A stretch of DNA of 52,863 nucleotides, taken from the NCBI GenBank assembly GCA_025363775.1, contig JANYLG010000066.1:1-52863 (forward strand). Direction: 5' to 3'. Under the pieces are notes generated by a model that was given only the letters and a program-made list of their open reading frames with translations, did no database searches and had not been told where the DNA came from. Position numbers and translations under genes: made by a program. Shown here in pieces: positions 10,726-20,124 of this stretch. The number at the start of each line of letters is the position of its first letter. Position 1 is the stretch's first letter. This DNA is from Acidobacteriota bacterium (GTDB lineage Bacteria > Acidobacteriota > Vicinamibacteria > Vicinamibacterales > Fen-181).

Positions 10726-11685
10726 TCAGTGGAATTCCTGCTGGGCGCGGCGCACGTCTTCGAGAATCGCCTCGGCGCCGTCGGCGATGAGTTGTCGTCC
10801 GAGGCGCGCACCCAGCGCGCCCGCCTCGTCCCGAGGCGCGCGATCCCGGCCGCGCACCGCTCGGAGTCCATCCAACGAGACTACCACCGCGTGCAAGTCG
10901 AGGTCGCCGCCATCGACGACCGCCACCGCTCCGACCGGTGTCTGGCAGCCTCCACCGAGCGTCGCGACCAGCGCCCTCTCCGCCGTGACGGCGCTCGCCG
11001 TCTCCGGGTGGTCGATGGCTGCCAGCGCCTCACGCGTCCGCCGATCGTCCACGCGCATCTCGATCGCGATCGCGCCCTGCCCGGGCGCCGGGACGCACGC
11101 GTCCACGGGCAGCGTGAACGAGATCCGCCCGGTGAACCCCAGCCGCCGCATCCCGGCTGCGGCGAGTGCCAGGGCGTCGAAGCCCGCGGCATCGAGCTTC
11201 TTCAGCCGCGTGTCGAGGTTCCCACGGATCGGGAGGAATGACGCACCCGGCAACAGGCGCGTGAGCTCGGCGACACGCCGGACGCTGCTCGTCCCGATCC
11301 TGACGCCCGGGCACAGGGCTGCGAGCCACTCCTCAACCGTCGCGGGCCTGACCGACGACGCCGGCAGGACCAGGACGTCGCGCGGATCCTCGCGGGGCAG
11401 GACTGCGCCGATGACCAGGCCGTCGGGCAGCACGGCCGGCATGTCCTTGCAGCTGTGCACCGCGAAGTCCACATCGCGCCGGAGCAGCGCGTCCTCGATC
11501 TCCTTCACGAACAGCCGCTTGCCGCCCACTTCCGAGAGCGGCGCTTCGGCGAGCCGGTCCCCGCTGGTTTTGATGACGACGACCTCGCACGGCGGGCCGC
11601 CGGCCCGGTCGACGAGCGCCGCCGCCGCGCGCGCCTGCCACAGCGCCAACTGGCTGCCCCGGGTACCAAGACGCAACGCCTTCAC
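10726..11685 (-). CDS. hemC: Hydroxymethylbilane synthase
   Basis: GTG start, (M)KALRLGTRGSQLALWQA; DVDFAVHSCKDMPAVLPDGL; PAPGQGAIAIE. Overlaps the hemA stop by 4 nt. Confidence 0.95.
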   Translation of the reverse strand: MKALRLGTRGSQLALWQARAAAALVDRAGGPPCEVVVIKTSGDRLAEAPLSEVGGKRLFVKEIEDALLRRDVDFAVHSCKDMPAVLPDGLVIGAVLPREDPRDVLVLPASSVRPATVEEWLAALCPGVRIGTSSVRRVAELTRLLPGASFLPIRGNLDTRLKKLDAAGFDALALAAAGMRRLGFTGRISFTLPVDACVPAPGQGAIAIEMRVDDRRTREALAAIDHPETASAVTAERALVATLGGGCQTPVGAVAVVDGGDLDLHAVVVSLDGLRAVRGRDRAPRDEAGALGARLGRQLIADGAEAILEDVRRAQQEFH

Positions 11686-13025
11686 GGCGTCACCGCCTTG
11701 CCGGCATCGTCCGCTCGTCGCGCGGCAGAACTGCGATCCGGCTCGTCTCGAACCGGGTCTTCGGCATCGAGCGCGAACAGTCGCGTCAGCGCGTCGGCAT
11801 CGCTCCGCAGTCGCTCCGGATCGGGAGTGGACTTGAGCTGCTCGGTCGGCGTGATCAGGAGTTTCTCGACGAGCAGGCGTGTGATTTCGTCCACGCGCGT
11901 CTTCGCCTCCGGCGGCAGCCCGGCGAGTTTCGGCTGGAGGCGATCGAGTTCCTGCCGCCGGATCGCCTCGAAGCGCTGACGCAGGGCGACCACAGTGGGA
12001 ATCGCGCACCGCGCGGACAGCCACGCCTCGAACTTCTTCACCTCGTCGGCGACGATCCCCTCGGCCTTGGTGACCTCGGACGCCCGCCGCGTCAGGTTCG
12101 CCTCCACGATTGCCTGGAGGTCATCGATGTTGTAGAGGAACACCGAGTCGAGATCGCCCACGGCGGGGTCGACATCGCGAGGAAGGGCGATGTCGATGAG
12201 GAACAACGGGCGGTTCCGACGTCCGCGCATGGCGCCCTCGACCTGTGATCGGGTCAGAATCGGCAGAAGCGCACCGGTCGCGGTAATCACGATGTCGGCC
12301 TGGTTCAGCGTCACCAGCAGGTCCCGCCACGGGACGGGGCTGGCGTCGATCGTCTCCGCCAGCGCCTCCGCGTGCGCCAGCGTCCGGCTGGTGATCAGCA
12401 TCCGGCTCACGCCCTGGGCTTTGAGATGCCGCGCCGTCAGCTTGCCCATCTCGCCGGCGCCGATGACGAGCACCGTGCGTTCCTTCAGGTCGCCGAAGAT
12501 CTTCCGCGCCAGCGCGGTGGCTGCGAAGCCGACCGACACCGCGCCTTCCGAGAGCGCCGTCTCCGTCCGCACGCGCTTGCCCACCGTGAACGACCACGGG
12601 AACACCTTGTTCAGGACCGGTCCCACCGTTCGTCCCTCGGTGGCCGCGGCGTAGGCGTCCTTGACCTGCCCCAGGATCTGGGGCTCGCCGACGACGAGCG
12701 AGTCGAGACCGCCGGCCACGCGAAACAGGTGGCGCGCGGCGGCGCCGTCCACCTCCTCGTACAGGTGGGGGAACACGGCCGACGTGTCGAGGCCGTGGTA
12801 CTCGCCGAGGAACCCGAGGAGATCCGCGCGCGCGGAGGCTACCTCGTCGCAGGCGACGTAGAGCTCCGCGCGGTTGCACGTGGAGAGGACAACCGCTTCG
12901 CTGGTGCTCGGGCGCACCGCGAGCGCGGCCAGCGCCGCGTCGAGACCCCGCGCCGTGAAATCGAGGTGCTCGCGGATGTCAACCGGCGTCGTCTTGTGGC
13001 TCACGCCCAGAAGGAACAAGTGCAT
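11682..13025 (-). CDS. hemA: Glutamyl-tRNA reductase
   Basis: 447 aa; LFLLGVSHKTTPVDIRE, STCNRAELYVA, VIGAGEMGKLTARHL motifs. Confidence 0.97.
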   Translation of the reverse strand: MHLFLLGVSHKTTPVDIREHLDFTARGLDAALAALAVRPSTSEAVVLSTCNRAELYVACDEVASARADLLGFLGEYHGLDTSAVFPHLYEEVDGAAARHLFRVAGGLDSLVVGEPQILGQVKDAYAAATEGRTVGPVLNKVFPWSFTVGKRVRTETALSEGAVSVGFAATALARKIFGDLKERTVLVIGAGEMGKLTARHLKAQGVSRMLITSRTLAHAEALAETIDASPVPWRDLLVTLNQADIVITATGALLPILTRSQVEGAMRGRRNRPLFLIDIALPRDVDPAVGDLDSVFLYNIDDLQAIVEANLTRRASEVTKAEGIVADEVKKFEAWLSARCAIPTVVALRQRFEAIRRQELDRLQPKLAGLPPEAKTRVDEITRLLVEKLLITPTEQLKSTPDPERLRSDADALTRLFALDAEDPVRDEPDRSSAARRADDAGKAVTP

Positions 13026-13035
13026 GCCCGCTTCC

Positions 13036-13863
13036 TCACCCTCCGAAATTGTGACTGCGGGTCAGGAAGTAGCCGATGGGCACGAAGTTGAAGAGCACGA
13101 TCGCGAACCCCAGCGCGGAGAGGTAGGCCGCACGTTTTCCGCCCCATCCCAGGCGTCTCGTGTAGAGGGCAAAGGTGTAGATCGCCCAGCAGACGACCGC
13201 GCCGAGAATCTTCGGATCGGCCAGCGACATTGCCTGGACGCGCGGGTCGTAGATCGGTCCGCTCTTCGCCTCGGCCGCCCAGACCGCGCCGACCACCACG
13301 CCCACGGTCAGGAACACCCACCCGAGCATCACCGTGCGGGCGTTCATCAGATCGAGCGAGTCGAGCGAGGGCAGGCGCTTGTAGAAGAAGCCGAGATGCT
13401 TCGCCTTGATTTCCTTGAAGAGCAACACGTACGTAATCCCGATGACGCACGCGAGCGCGAAGCTGGCGTACGCGAACAGCAGCGAGGCGACGTGAACGCC
13501 GAACCACGCGCTCTCGAGAATGGGCACGCGTCGCTCCATGACCGGGTTGAGCGCGCGAATCAACTGGAGCGCGACGAGCAGCGGGACGATGAAGACGCCG
13601 AGCGCACGCTCCTCGGTCGTCATCTCCATGCAGAGGTACGCGAGCGCCAGCAGCCAGACGAACGTTGAAATCGCCTGCGTGGTCCCGGCGATCGGCACGT
13701 GCCCCGCGGCCATCGTCTGCATGCCGATGACGAACGTGTGCGCCAGGCTGCCGCTCGCCAGCACTGCGGTGCCGGCCCGGCCGACCGTCGCGCTGCGCGT
13801 GGAGAAATGCACGGCATACAGGATGCCGGCTGCCAGATACAACAGAAGCGGGATCGTGTTCAC
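13036..13863 (-). CDS. CcsA/HemX-family integral membrane protein
   Basis: 275 aa multi-TM protein with CcsA-like architecture, directly upstream of hemA as in heme clusters. The Trp-rich WWD motif is not obvious. Confidence 0.8.
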   Translation of the reverse strand: MNTIPLLLYLAAGILYAVHFSTRSATVGRAGTAVLASGSLAHTFVIGMQTMAAGHVPIAGTTQAISTFVWLLALAYLCMEMTTEERALGVFIVPLLVALQLIRALNPVMERRVPILESAWFGVHVASLLFAYASFALACVIGITYVLLFKEIKAKHLGFFYKRLPSLDSLDLMNARTVMLGWVFLTVGVVVGAVWAAEAKSGPIYDPRVQAMSLADPKILGAVVCWAIYTFALYTRRLGWGGKRAAYLSALGFAIVLFNFVPIGYFLTRSHNFGG

Positions 13864-13884
13864 GTCTTCCTCATCGCCAGCTCA

Positions 13885-13926
13885 GGCAGTGACGACTGAC
13901 CACTGATCACTGACCACTGACCACTA
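13885..13926. repeat. Heptanucleotide tandem repeat, (ACTGACC)n
   Basis: ACTGACC ACTGATC ACTGACC ACTGACC ACTAC, abutting the stop codon of the upstream VWA gene. Confidence 0.75.
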
Positions 13927-14913
13927 CTTCCCTGTGGGTCCGAAGTACCCGCGCTTGCTCCGCGCCGTCGCGCCGTCGCGATCCGCGCGAAGCGCCAGGC
14001 GGCGCCACCCGCCGTCGCGATTGGTGTTGGTCGAGACGTAGCCGAGGATGTACTGGCTCGCCAGTTCGTCGGCAATCTGGGTGTAGACCCCGGCCATGTC
14101 TTCGATGCGCGCCGGGAAGAACGCCCGTCCGCCGGTTTCCTGCGCAAGCTGCCGCAGGACGAAATCCGCTTCGTTGAAGGTCTTGGCCGCGATCTCGTCT
14201 TTCGACCGCAGTCCGATCGTGTAGATGGCCGTTTCCGATCGCTTGGCGAGGTCGAGCACCTGGTCGTAGCTGACGAGGCTCGACGTGTCCTCGCCGTCCG
14301 AGACCAGGACGATGGCCTGCCGGCGGACGTCCTGCTCGGTCTTCGCGCGAACCTTCTTCAGTTCCTTCAGCGAGACGTAGACCGCGGTGTAGAGCGAAGT
14401 GGACCCGCCGGCCGTGGTCCTGCGAATGGCGCTTTCGAGGGCGACCGGATCGTTGGTGAACCCCTGGATCACCCGGACCTGCCGGTCGAAGTCGATCACC
14501 TCGCCAAGATCCTGCGGCCGGAGGTGGCGCGCGAAGCCGACCGCGGCTTCCTGCATCGTCGCCATCCGGTCTTCCATGCTCGCGCTCGTGTCGATCAGCA
14601 GTAACAGCGCGATCGGCTGGTTCGTCCGATTGAAGAACGCGATCTCCTGCTTCGTGCCGTCCTCGAACACGCTGAACTGTTCCCGCGCCAGGTCGGTGAG
14701 GTAGCGCCCGGACGGATCGGTGACCGTCACGCTTATCGAGACGATGTCGATGCTGGCCCGGAAGGAGGGCTGTTGGCCCCCTCCCCCGGGTGGCCTGGAC
14801 GACGCCTGTCCCTGTGCGCGCAGGCTCCCGCTTCCGCCCGGCGGCGCGATCAGCATCAGCGCGAGCACCGCCAGGCAGGCGGTCGGCCACGATGTCAGGC
14901 CACGCACCTTCAT
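13924..14913 (-). CDS. VWA-domain protein, Acidobacterial VWFA-related type, putative secreted
   Basis: 329 aa; N-terminal hydrophobic segment; ALLLLIDTSASMEDRM MIDAS-like motif; VLVSDGEDTSS. Confidence 0.85.
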   Translation of the reverse strand: MKVRGLTSWPTACLAVLALMLIAPPGGSGSLRAQGQASSRPPGGGGQQPSFRASIDIVSISVTVTDPSGRYLTDLAREQFSVFEDGTKQEIAFFNRTNQPIALLLLIDTSASMEDRMATMQEAAVGFARHLRPQDLGEVIDFDRQVRVIQGFTNDPVALESAIRRTTAGGSTSLYTAVYVSLKELKKVRAKTEQDVRRQAIVLVSDGEDTSSLVSYDQVLDLAKRSETAIYTIGLRSKDEIAAKTFNEADFVLRQLAQETGGRAFFPARIEDMAGVYTQIADELASQYILGYVSTNTNRDGGWRRLALRADRDGATARSKRGYFGPTGK

Positions 14914-15866
14914 TGCCGTGTGGCTTTAACGGGTGTGCCGCGCGCGGTGAGGCCAGGACGCCGCACGCTGACCTCGATCTTCTGCGGCGGAATCAGCGTG
15001 TCCGGGCGGGAATAGGTGACCCGGTACTGATTCGTCAGCTCATCGGCCAGCCTGGTCAGCGCGCCGTCGAGCGCCATGCTGCTCAGCAGCGAGAAGCGGT
15101 CGCCGCCCGTGGCCCGGGTCGCGGCGTCGAGAAACAGCTCCCGGTTGCGCTGTCCGAAGTCCGAGAGGTTGGGCGGGTTGGCAGCGAAAACCATCGCGTC
15201 GAACGTCGCTCCACTCTCGCTGAGTTTCGGGACGAACTCGTCGTAGCTGCGGTCGCTGAACTCAGGGCCGCCCGCAGTGATGGCGAGAATTACCGCACGA
15301 TCGAAGTCCCGCTTCGACAGCCCCTTGTAGATTTCCTCGACGGCCTGCAGCAGGTATGATCCGCTGCCTGACGCCGGGAAGAGACGATCGACGCCCTTCT
15401 CGAGGGCGGGCACGTCGAGCGTGTAGTCGACCAAGATCGACGGCCGCTCGCCAAAGACGGTCAGGGTGATCGGGTTTTTGCCGCCCAGCCGCTTGACGAA
15501 GGTCTCGAGGGACCGGCGCATGTCGGCGATGTAGGGCGTGGCCGACTGGGACGTGTCCACGAGCAGGGCCAGCGTGATCGGTTCGGTGGCCTTCTCGACC
15601 CGGAGCACTTCGCGGGCCACGCCGTCTTCGCGCACCCTGAAGTCGGTGGGGGTCAGGTCAGTCACCGGCGCGCCGTCCTTGTTGAGCACACTCACGAACA
15701 TCGCCCGGTCGGCCGGCCGGGATGTCTGTGCCTGTCCGGGACCATCGGGTCCGGCGGCGGCAACGGCAAAGCCGAACAACGACGCGAGCGCAAGAACTCC
15801 GAGCGCGCGCACGGTCCGCCGAGAGGGCGTGACGCTTGGCATTGGCTTCTCCGTTGAATTGGACAC
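14910..15866 (-). CDS. VWA-domain protein, paralogue of the downstream gene
   Basis: 318 aa; FRVREDGVAREVLRVEKATEPITLALLVDTSQSATPYI; overlaps the next gene by 4 nt. Confidence 0.83.
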   Translation of the reverse strand: MSNSTEKPMPSVTPSRRTVRALGVLALASLFGFAVAAAGPDGPGQAQTSRPADRAMFVSVLNKDGAPVTDLTPTDFRVREDGVAREVLRVEKATEPITLALLVDTSQSATPYIADMRRSLETFVKRLGGKNPITLTVFGERPSILVDYTLDVPALEKGVDRLFPASGSGSYLLQAVEEIYKGLSKRDFDRAVILAITAGGPEFSDRSYDEFVPKLSESGATFDAMVFAANPPNLSDFGQRNRELFLDAATRATGGDRFSLLSSMALDGALTRLADELTNQYRVTYSRPDTLIPPQKIEVSVRRPGLTARGTPVKATRQ

Positions 15867-15877
15867 TGGCTCGAGTC

Positions 15878-15907
15878 AGTATAGGATTCTGCGAGACGGG
15901 CCGTCAA
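15878..15907 (-). promoter_or_regulatory. Candidate sigma70 promoter for the VWA pair
   Basis: Minus strand TTGACG (15907-15902), 18-nt spacer, TATACT (15883-15878), just upstream of the 15866 start. Confidence 0.5.
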
Positions 15908-15985
15908 GACGGCGGAGGACAAAAACCCTTTCATATTCAAACATTTGCAGTGGTGATTGCCGCTGGGTCCGGCACGTCGCGTTTC

Positions 15986-16014
15986 TTGACACCCCCCGGG
16001 GGGCATGCTATAAA
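15986..16014 (+). promoter_or_regulatory. Candidate sigma70 promoter for the nuo operon
   Basis: TTGACA (15986-15991), 17-nt spacer, TATAAA (16009-16014). The spacer contains the palindrome CCCCCCGGGGGG. Confidence 0.65.
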
Positions 16015-16225
16015 CACCCAAGATCCTTGCTCGATCACGCTGCTGTTTTGGTGTGTGCTGCCGCCTTCGACGCGGCACCCGGGCGGTGCCGTGGAAGGGT
16101 GAGGGCTCCGCCCCGAACCTCGGGGGCCACATTCCGGTCACAACGCAGAGAAAACGGGCTGCAGGTGCGGTGTTTCCCCCTGGGGGGGCCGCCCCGGTCT
16201 CACAGTATGCCGGCGGCAACAGACC

Positions 16226-16582
16226 ATGCTCGAAGCCTACATCCCCGTTGTGCTGTTCATCATCGTGGCGATTGGATTCGCCATCGTGGCGCTCCTGATG
16301 GCGTGGCTGGTGCGGTCCGAGCGTTACAACAAGGTCAAGCTCGAGCCGTACGAGTGCGGCATCGAGACGTTGGGCGATGCCCGCGGCCGCTACAGCATTC
16401 GGTACTACATCATCGCGATGCTGTTCGTGGTCTTCGATGTGGAAACGGTATTCATGTTTCCGTGGGCGGTCATCATGCACAAGCTGAAGCTGTTCGGCCT
16501 GATCGAGATGATCGTCTTCCTCTTCATCCTCCTCGTCGGCTACGCGTACGCCTGGAAGCAGGGAGCGCTCGAGTGGGCGTAG
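16226..16582 (+). CDS. nuoA: NADH-quinone oxidoreductase subunit A
   Basis: 118 aa; KLEPYECGIETLGDARGRYSIRYYIIAMLFVVFDVETVFMFPW. Confidence 0.96.
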   Translation: MLEAYIPVVLFIIVAIGFAIVALLMAWLVRSERYNKVKLEPYECGIETLGDARGRYSIRYYIIAMLFVVFDVETVFMFPWAVIMHKLKLFGLIEMIVFLFILLVGYAYAWKQGALEWA

Positions 16583-16636
16583 ACCCTCTGGTCGTCACGG
16601 GCAGCGTGCAGGCCGCCGACGTTCGAAGCGATTTCC

Positions 16637-17338
16637 ATGGCTGATACCGAGAACACCGACCCCGCGGGCGAGAAACCCGCGGCCGTCCCGTCGCAGGCCC
16701 CTGCGCCGAAGCCGCCGGCCAAGACGCCTGCCGCCGCGGCGGCAGCCAAGGTCGAGAAGGCTCCGCCGCCCCCGCCCGGTCCACCTGACCAGGCGGCGCC
16801 CGCCGACGTGTCCGTCCCTGATTGCATCCAGGCGTTGCAGGCCGCGTTGCCAGGAGCGGTCATACAGGTGAGCTACTGGGTCGGGGACTGGACGGTCATC
16901 GTGGCCACGCCCCGGCTGCTCGATGTCGCGCACTACCTGCGCGACGCCGTCGGCGCGAAGTTCGACTATTGCTCCGACGTCACCGCGGTGGACTGGCCGA
17001 CCCGGGCCGGCGAGCGGTTCGACGTCGTCTACTGCCTGTATTCGACCAGCTTGCGGCACCGGCTGCGCGTGAAGACGCGGGTGGCCGACGGCGACAGCGT
17101 CGCGTCGGTATCCGGCGTCTGGGCCGCGGCCAACTGGCTCGAGCGCGAGGTCTGGGACATGTTCGGGATTCGGTTCGCGGGCCATCCGGACCTGCGTCGG
17201 ATCCTGATGCCCGACGAGTGGCAGGGGCATCCGCAGCGCAAGGACTACCCGCTCGAGGGGCCGGGGGAGCTGATCCTGGAAAGCCCGCAGGAGTGGTTGA
17301 AGCTGCGCCAGTCGTTCGACGAAGCGGAGATCGAGTAA
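16637..17338 (+). CDS. nuoC: NADH-quinone oxidoreductase subunit C with Ala/Pro-rich N-terminal extension
   Basis: 233 aa; [23 protein letters not shown] and [46 protein letters not shown]. Confidence 0.94.
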   Translation: MADTENTDPAGEKPAAVPSQAPAPKPPAKTPAAAAAAKVEKAPPPPPGPPDQAAPADVSVPDCIQALQAALPGAVIQVSYWVGDWTVIVATPRLLDVAHYLRDAVGAKFDYCSDVTAVDWPTRAGERFDVVYCLYSTSLRHRLRVKTRVADGDSVASVSGVWAAANWLEREVWDMFGIRFAGHPDLRRILMPDEWQGHPQRKDYPLEGPGELILESPQEWLKLRQSFDEAEIE

Positions 17339-18462
17339 TGGAACCGGACGTTGCCCGCCCGATGTTCGACACCGACGAACTCGTCATCAACATGGGGCCA
17401 CAGCATCCTGCCACGCACGGCGTGCTGCGGGTCGTGCTGAAGCTCGATGGCGAGAAGGTCGTCGATGCGGACGTGGTCATCGGCTACCTCCACCGGGGTG
17501 TCGAGAAACTAAGCGAAAACCGCGACTGGACGCAGATTGTCCTGCTGACCGACCGCCTGGACTACGTGGCTTCGGCGGCGGCGAACCTCGCGTACGTCGA
17601 GACGGTGGAGAAACTCCTCTCGCTCGAGGTGCCGCGGCGCGCGCGCTACATCCGCACGATCCTCGCGGAACTCCAGCGGCTGGCGAGCCACCTGGTCTGG
17701 CTCGGCAGCCACGCAATGGACATCGGTGCCGTCACCGTCTTCCTCTACTGCCTGCGCGAGCGGGAGTTGATCCTCGACCTGTTCGAGGAGTATTGCGGGG
17801 CGCGCCTCACCTACAACTCCATGCGGATTGGCGGGCTTCCCCAGGACCTGCCACCGAACTGGGACAAGAAGGTTCTCCAGTTCTGCGACATCCAGCTGGA
17901 GAAACTCGTCGAGTACGAGACGCTGCTCACGCACAACCGGATTTGGCTGGAGCGGACCAAGGGCATCGGCGTGATCTCCGCGGCCGATGCGATTGCCGTC
18001 GGGTTGTGCGGTCCGCCGCTGCGCGGGTCGGGCGTCGTGCGCGACGTGCGGAAGGATGAACCCTACGCCGCCTACGCCGAGATGGAGTTCGACGTCCCGG
18101 TCGGCACGAACGGCGATACCTACGACCGGTACCTGGTGCGACTCGAGGAAATCCGGCAGTCGGTGCGGATCATCCGGCAGGCGCTGGGCGGGCTGCCCGA
18201 GGGGCCGGTGATGGCCAAGGTGCCCCGCCTGATCAAGCCGCCGGCCGGAGAGACGTATCACGCCAACGAGTCTCCGAAGGGCGAGATCGGCTATTTCATC
18301 GCGAGTGACGGAAAGTCCACCAGCCCCTACCGGCTCCGCGTGCGGCCGCCGTCGTTCTGTAACCTCCAGGCGCTGCCGCAGCTGGTGCGCGGGCACCTGG
18401 TGGCCGACGTGATTGCGCTGATCGGCACGATCGACATCGTGCTGGGGGAAGTGGACAGGTAA
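17338..18462 (+). CDS. nuoD: NADH-quinone oxidoreductase subunit D
   Basis: TAATG overlap with nuo[63 protein letters not shown]. The ORF-track start at 16822 is too far upstream. Confidence 0.96.
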   Translation: MEPDVARPMFDTDELVINMGPQHPATHGVLRVVLKLDGEKVVDADVVIGYLHRGVEKLSENRDWTQIVLLTDRLDYVASAAANLAYVETVEKLLSLEVPRRARYIRTILAELQRLASHLVWLGSHAMDIGAVTVFLYCLRERELILDLFEEYCGARLTYNSMRIGGLPQDLPPNWDKKVLQFCDIQLEKLVEYETLLTHNRIWLERTKGIGVISAADAIAVGLCGPPLRGSGVVRDVRKDEPYAAYAEMEFDVPVGTNGDTYDRYLVRLEEIRQSVRIIRQALGGLPEGPVMAKVPRLIKPPAGETYHANESPKGEIGYFIASDGKSTSPYRLRVRPPSFCNLQALPQLVRGHLVADVIALIGTIDIVLGEVDR

Positions 18463-18471
18463 CGACACCAA

Positions 18472-18550
18472 GAGCCGGCGGCGGGCAGCGGGCGGCCGGC
18501 AGCGGGCAGCAGATCGAGCTGCCAGCTGCCAGCTGTCAGCTGACAGCTAT
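18472..18550. repeat. Heptanucleotide tandem repeat, GGGCAGC and CAGCTGN types
   Basis: GGGCAGC GGGCGGC CGGCAGC GGGCAGC ... CAGCTGC CAGCTGT CAGCTGA CAGCTAT in the nuoD-nuoH gap. Confidence 0.7.
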
Positions 18551-18560
18551 CGGGAAAAGC

Positions 18561-19586
18561 ATGATCGATCTCCTCGTCATTCCGCTCATCAAGATTGTCA
18601 TCGTTCTCACCGGCGTTCTCATTACCGTCATGTACATGGTGCTCCTCGAGCGCAAGGTGCAGGCGTGGGTGCAGGTGCGCCTGGGGCCGATGCGGGTCGG
18701 GCCGCACGGTGTGCTGCAGCCAATTGCCGACGTGCTGAAGCTGTTCGTCAAGGAAGACATCACGCCGGTCCGGGCCGACAAGGTTGTGTTCACGCTGGCG
18801 CCGATCATCGTGCTGGTGCCGGCGATTATCGCGTTCGCCGTGATCCCGTTCGGCGATCAGGTCAGCATCTTCGGCAAGCCGGTTCCGCTGCACATCGCCG
18901 ACCTGAACGTGGGGCTGCTGTACATCGTGGCCGTGGCGTCGATCGGCGTGTACGGGATCATCCTCGGTGGCTGGTCGTCGAACTCGAAGTACCCGCTGCT
19001 CGGCGGGCTCCGGGCGTCGGCGCAGCTCATCAGCTACGAGGTGGCGGTGACGCTGACCTTCGTGAGCGTGATCCTGGCGTCCGGCAGCCTGAGCATGGTG
19101 GACATCGTCACCGCGCAGAAGGCCAACGGCGTCTGGTTCGCGTTCGTCCAGCCGCTGGCGCTGTTCATCTACTTCGTCGGGGCGCTGGCCGAGACCAACC
19201 GCTCACCGTTCGACCTGCCCGAGGCCGAGCAGGAGCTGGTGGCCGGTTTCCACACCGAGTACAGCGGCATGCGGTTCGCCCTGTTCTTCCTGGCCGAGTA
19301 CGCCAACATGATCGTCGTGTCGGCCGTGGCCACGACGCTGTTCTTCGGCGGCTGGCTGCGGCCGTTCCCGAGCGTGGCGTTCCTCCATTTCCTCGATGTC
19401 GTGCCGACCTGGATCTGGTTCGTCGTCAAGACGTTCCTGGTGCTCTACCTGTTCCTCTGGATCCGTGCGACGCTGCCGCGCTATCGCTACGACCAGTTGA
19501 TGCGGCTTGGATGGAAGGTCCTGATTCCGCTGGCCATCGCGAACATCATCGTGACGGCTGCGGTGAAGGTGGCGTTGAGCGACTAG
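18561..19586 (+). CDS. nuoH: NADH-quinone oxidoreductase subunit H
   Basis: 341 aa; LLERKVQAWVQVRLGPMRVGPHGVLQPIADVLKLF; AETNRSPFDLPEAEQELVAGFHTEYSGMRFALFFLAEY. Confidence 0.97.
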   Translation: MIDLLVIPLIKIVIVLTGVLITVMYMVLLERKVQAWVQVRLGPMRVGPHGVLQPIADVLKLFVKEDITPVRADKVVFTLAPIIVLVPAIIAFAVIPFGDQVSIFGKPVPLHIADLNVGLLYIVAVASIGVYGIILGGWSSNSKYPLLGGLRASAQLISYEVAVTLTFVSVILASGSLSMVDIVTAQKANGVWFAFVQPLALFIYFVGALAETNRSPFDLPEAEQELVAGFHTEYSGMRFALFFLAEYANMIVVSAVATTLFFGGWLRPFPSVAFLHFLDVVPTWIWFVVKTFLVLYLFLWIRATLPRYRYDQLMRLGWKVLIPLAIANIIVTAAVKVALSD

Positions 19587-19602
19587 CAGCGCCTGTGAAG
19601 CT

Positions 19603-20112
19603 ATGGGTCAAGCAATCGCGTTCTACACGATCGCCGCATGCATTCTCGGGTTCGGCGTGCTGGTGATCACGGCCAAGAACACGGTGCACAGCATCATGTT
19701 CCTGGTGGTCAACTTCCTCTTCGTCGCCGGGCTCTACGTGCTCCTGGGCGCGCAGTTCCTGGCGGTGATCCAGGTCGTGGTCTACGCCGGCGGCATCGTC
19801 GTCCTCTACCTGTTCGTCGTCATGCTGGTGAACCTGAAGCGTCCTCCCGAGGCGCACCAGGACCGCCGGCGGCGCGGCCGGCTGGGGGTGACGTGCTCGC
19901 TGGTGGTGCTGGCCGAACTGGTGGCGATCGCCGCTTACAAGTACGTGTCGCCGGCCGCCGGCTTGCCGCCGGCGCTGCCGATGGGCCCGGACAACGTGGC
20001 GCAGGTCGGGATGCTGCTCTACACCGACTACCTGATCCCGTTCGAGCTCGCGTCGATGCTGCTGCTCGTCGCCATGGTCGGAGCGATCGTGCTGGCCAGG
20101 CGGGACCTCTAG
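19603..20112 (+). CDS. nuoJ: NADH-quinone oxidoreductase subunit J
   Basis: 169 aa; NTVHSIMFLVVNFLFVAGLYVLLGAQFLAVIQVVVYAGGIVVLYLFVVMLVNL. Confidence 0.95.
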   Translation: MGQAIAFYTIAACILGFGVLVITAKNTVHSIMFLVVNFLFVAGLYVLLGAQFLAVIQVVVYAGGIVVLYLFVVMLVNLKRPPEAHQDRRRRGRLGVTCSLVVLAELVAIAAYKYVSPAAGLPPALPMGPDNVAQVGMLLYTDYLIPFELASMLLLVAMVGAIVLARRDL

Positions 20113-20124
20113 GGTGCTGACCGT

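Noticed and set aside
13885-13926. CRISPR-like array from short repeats
   Set aside because: Units are 7 bp with no spacers and there are no cas genes. Simple tandem repeats.
16822-17337. N-terminal extension of the nuoD ORF (546-aa call)
   Set aside because: Overlaps nuoC out of frame. The ATG at 17338 with TAATG coupling gives a normal NuoD.
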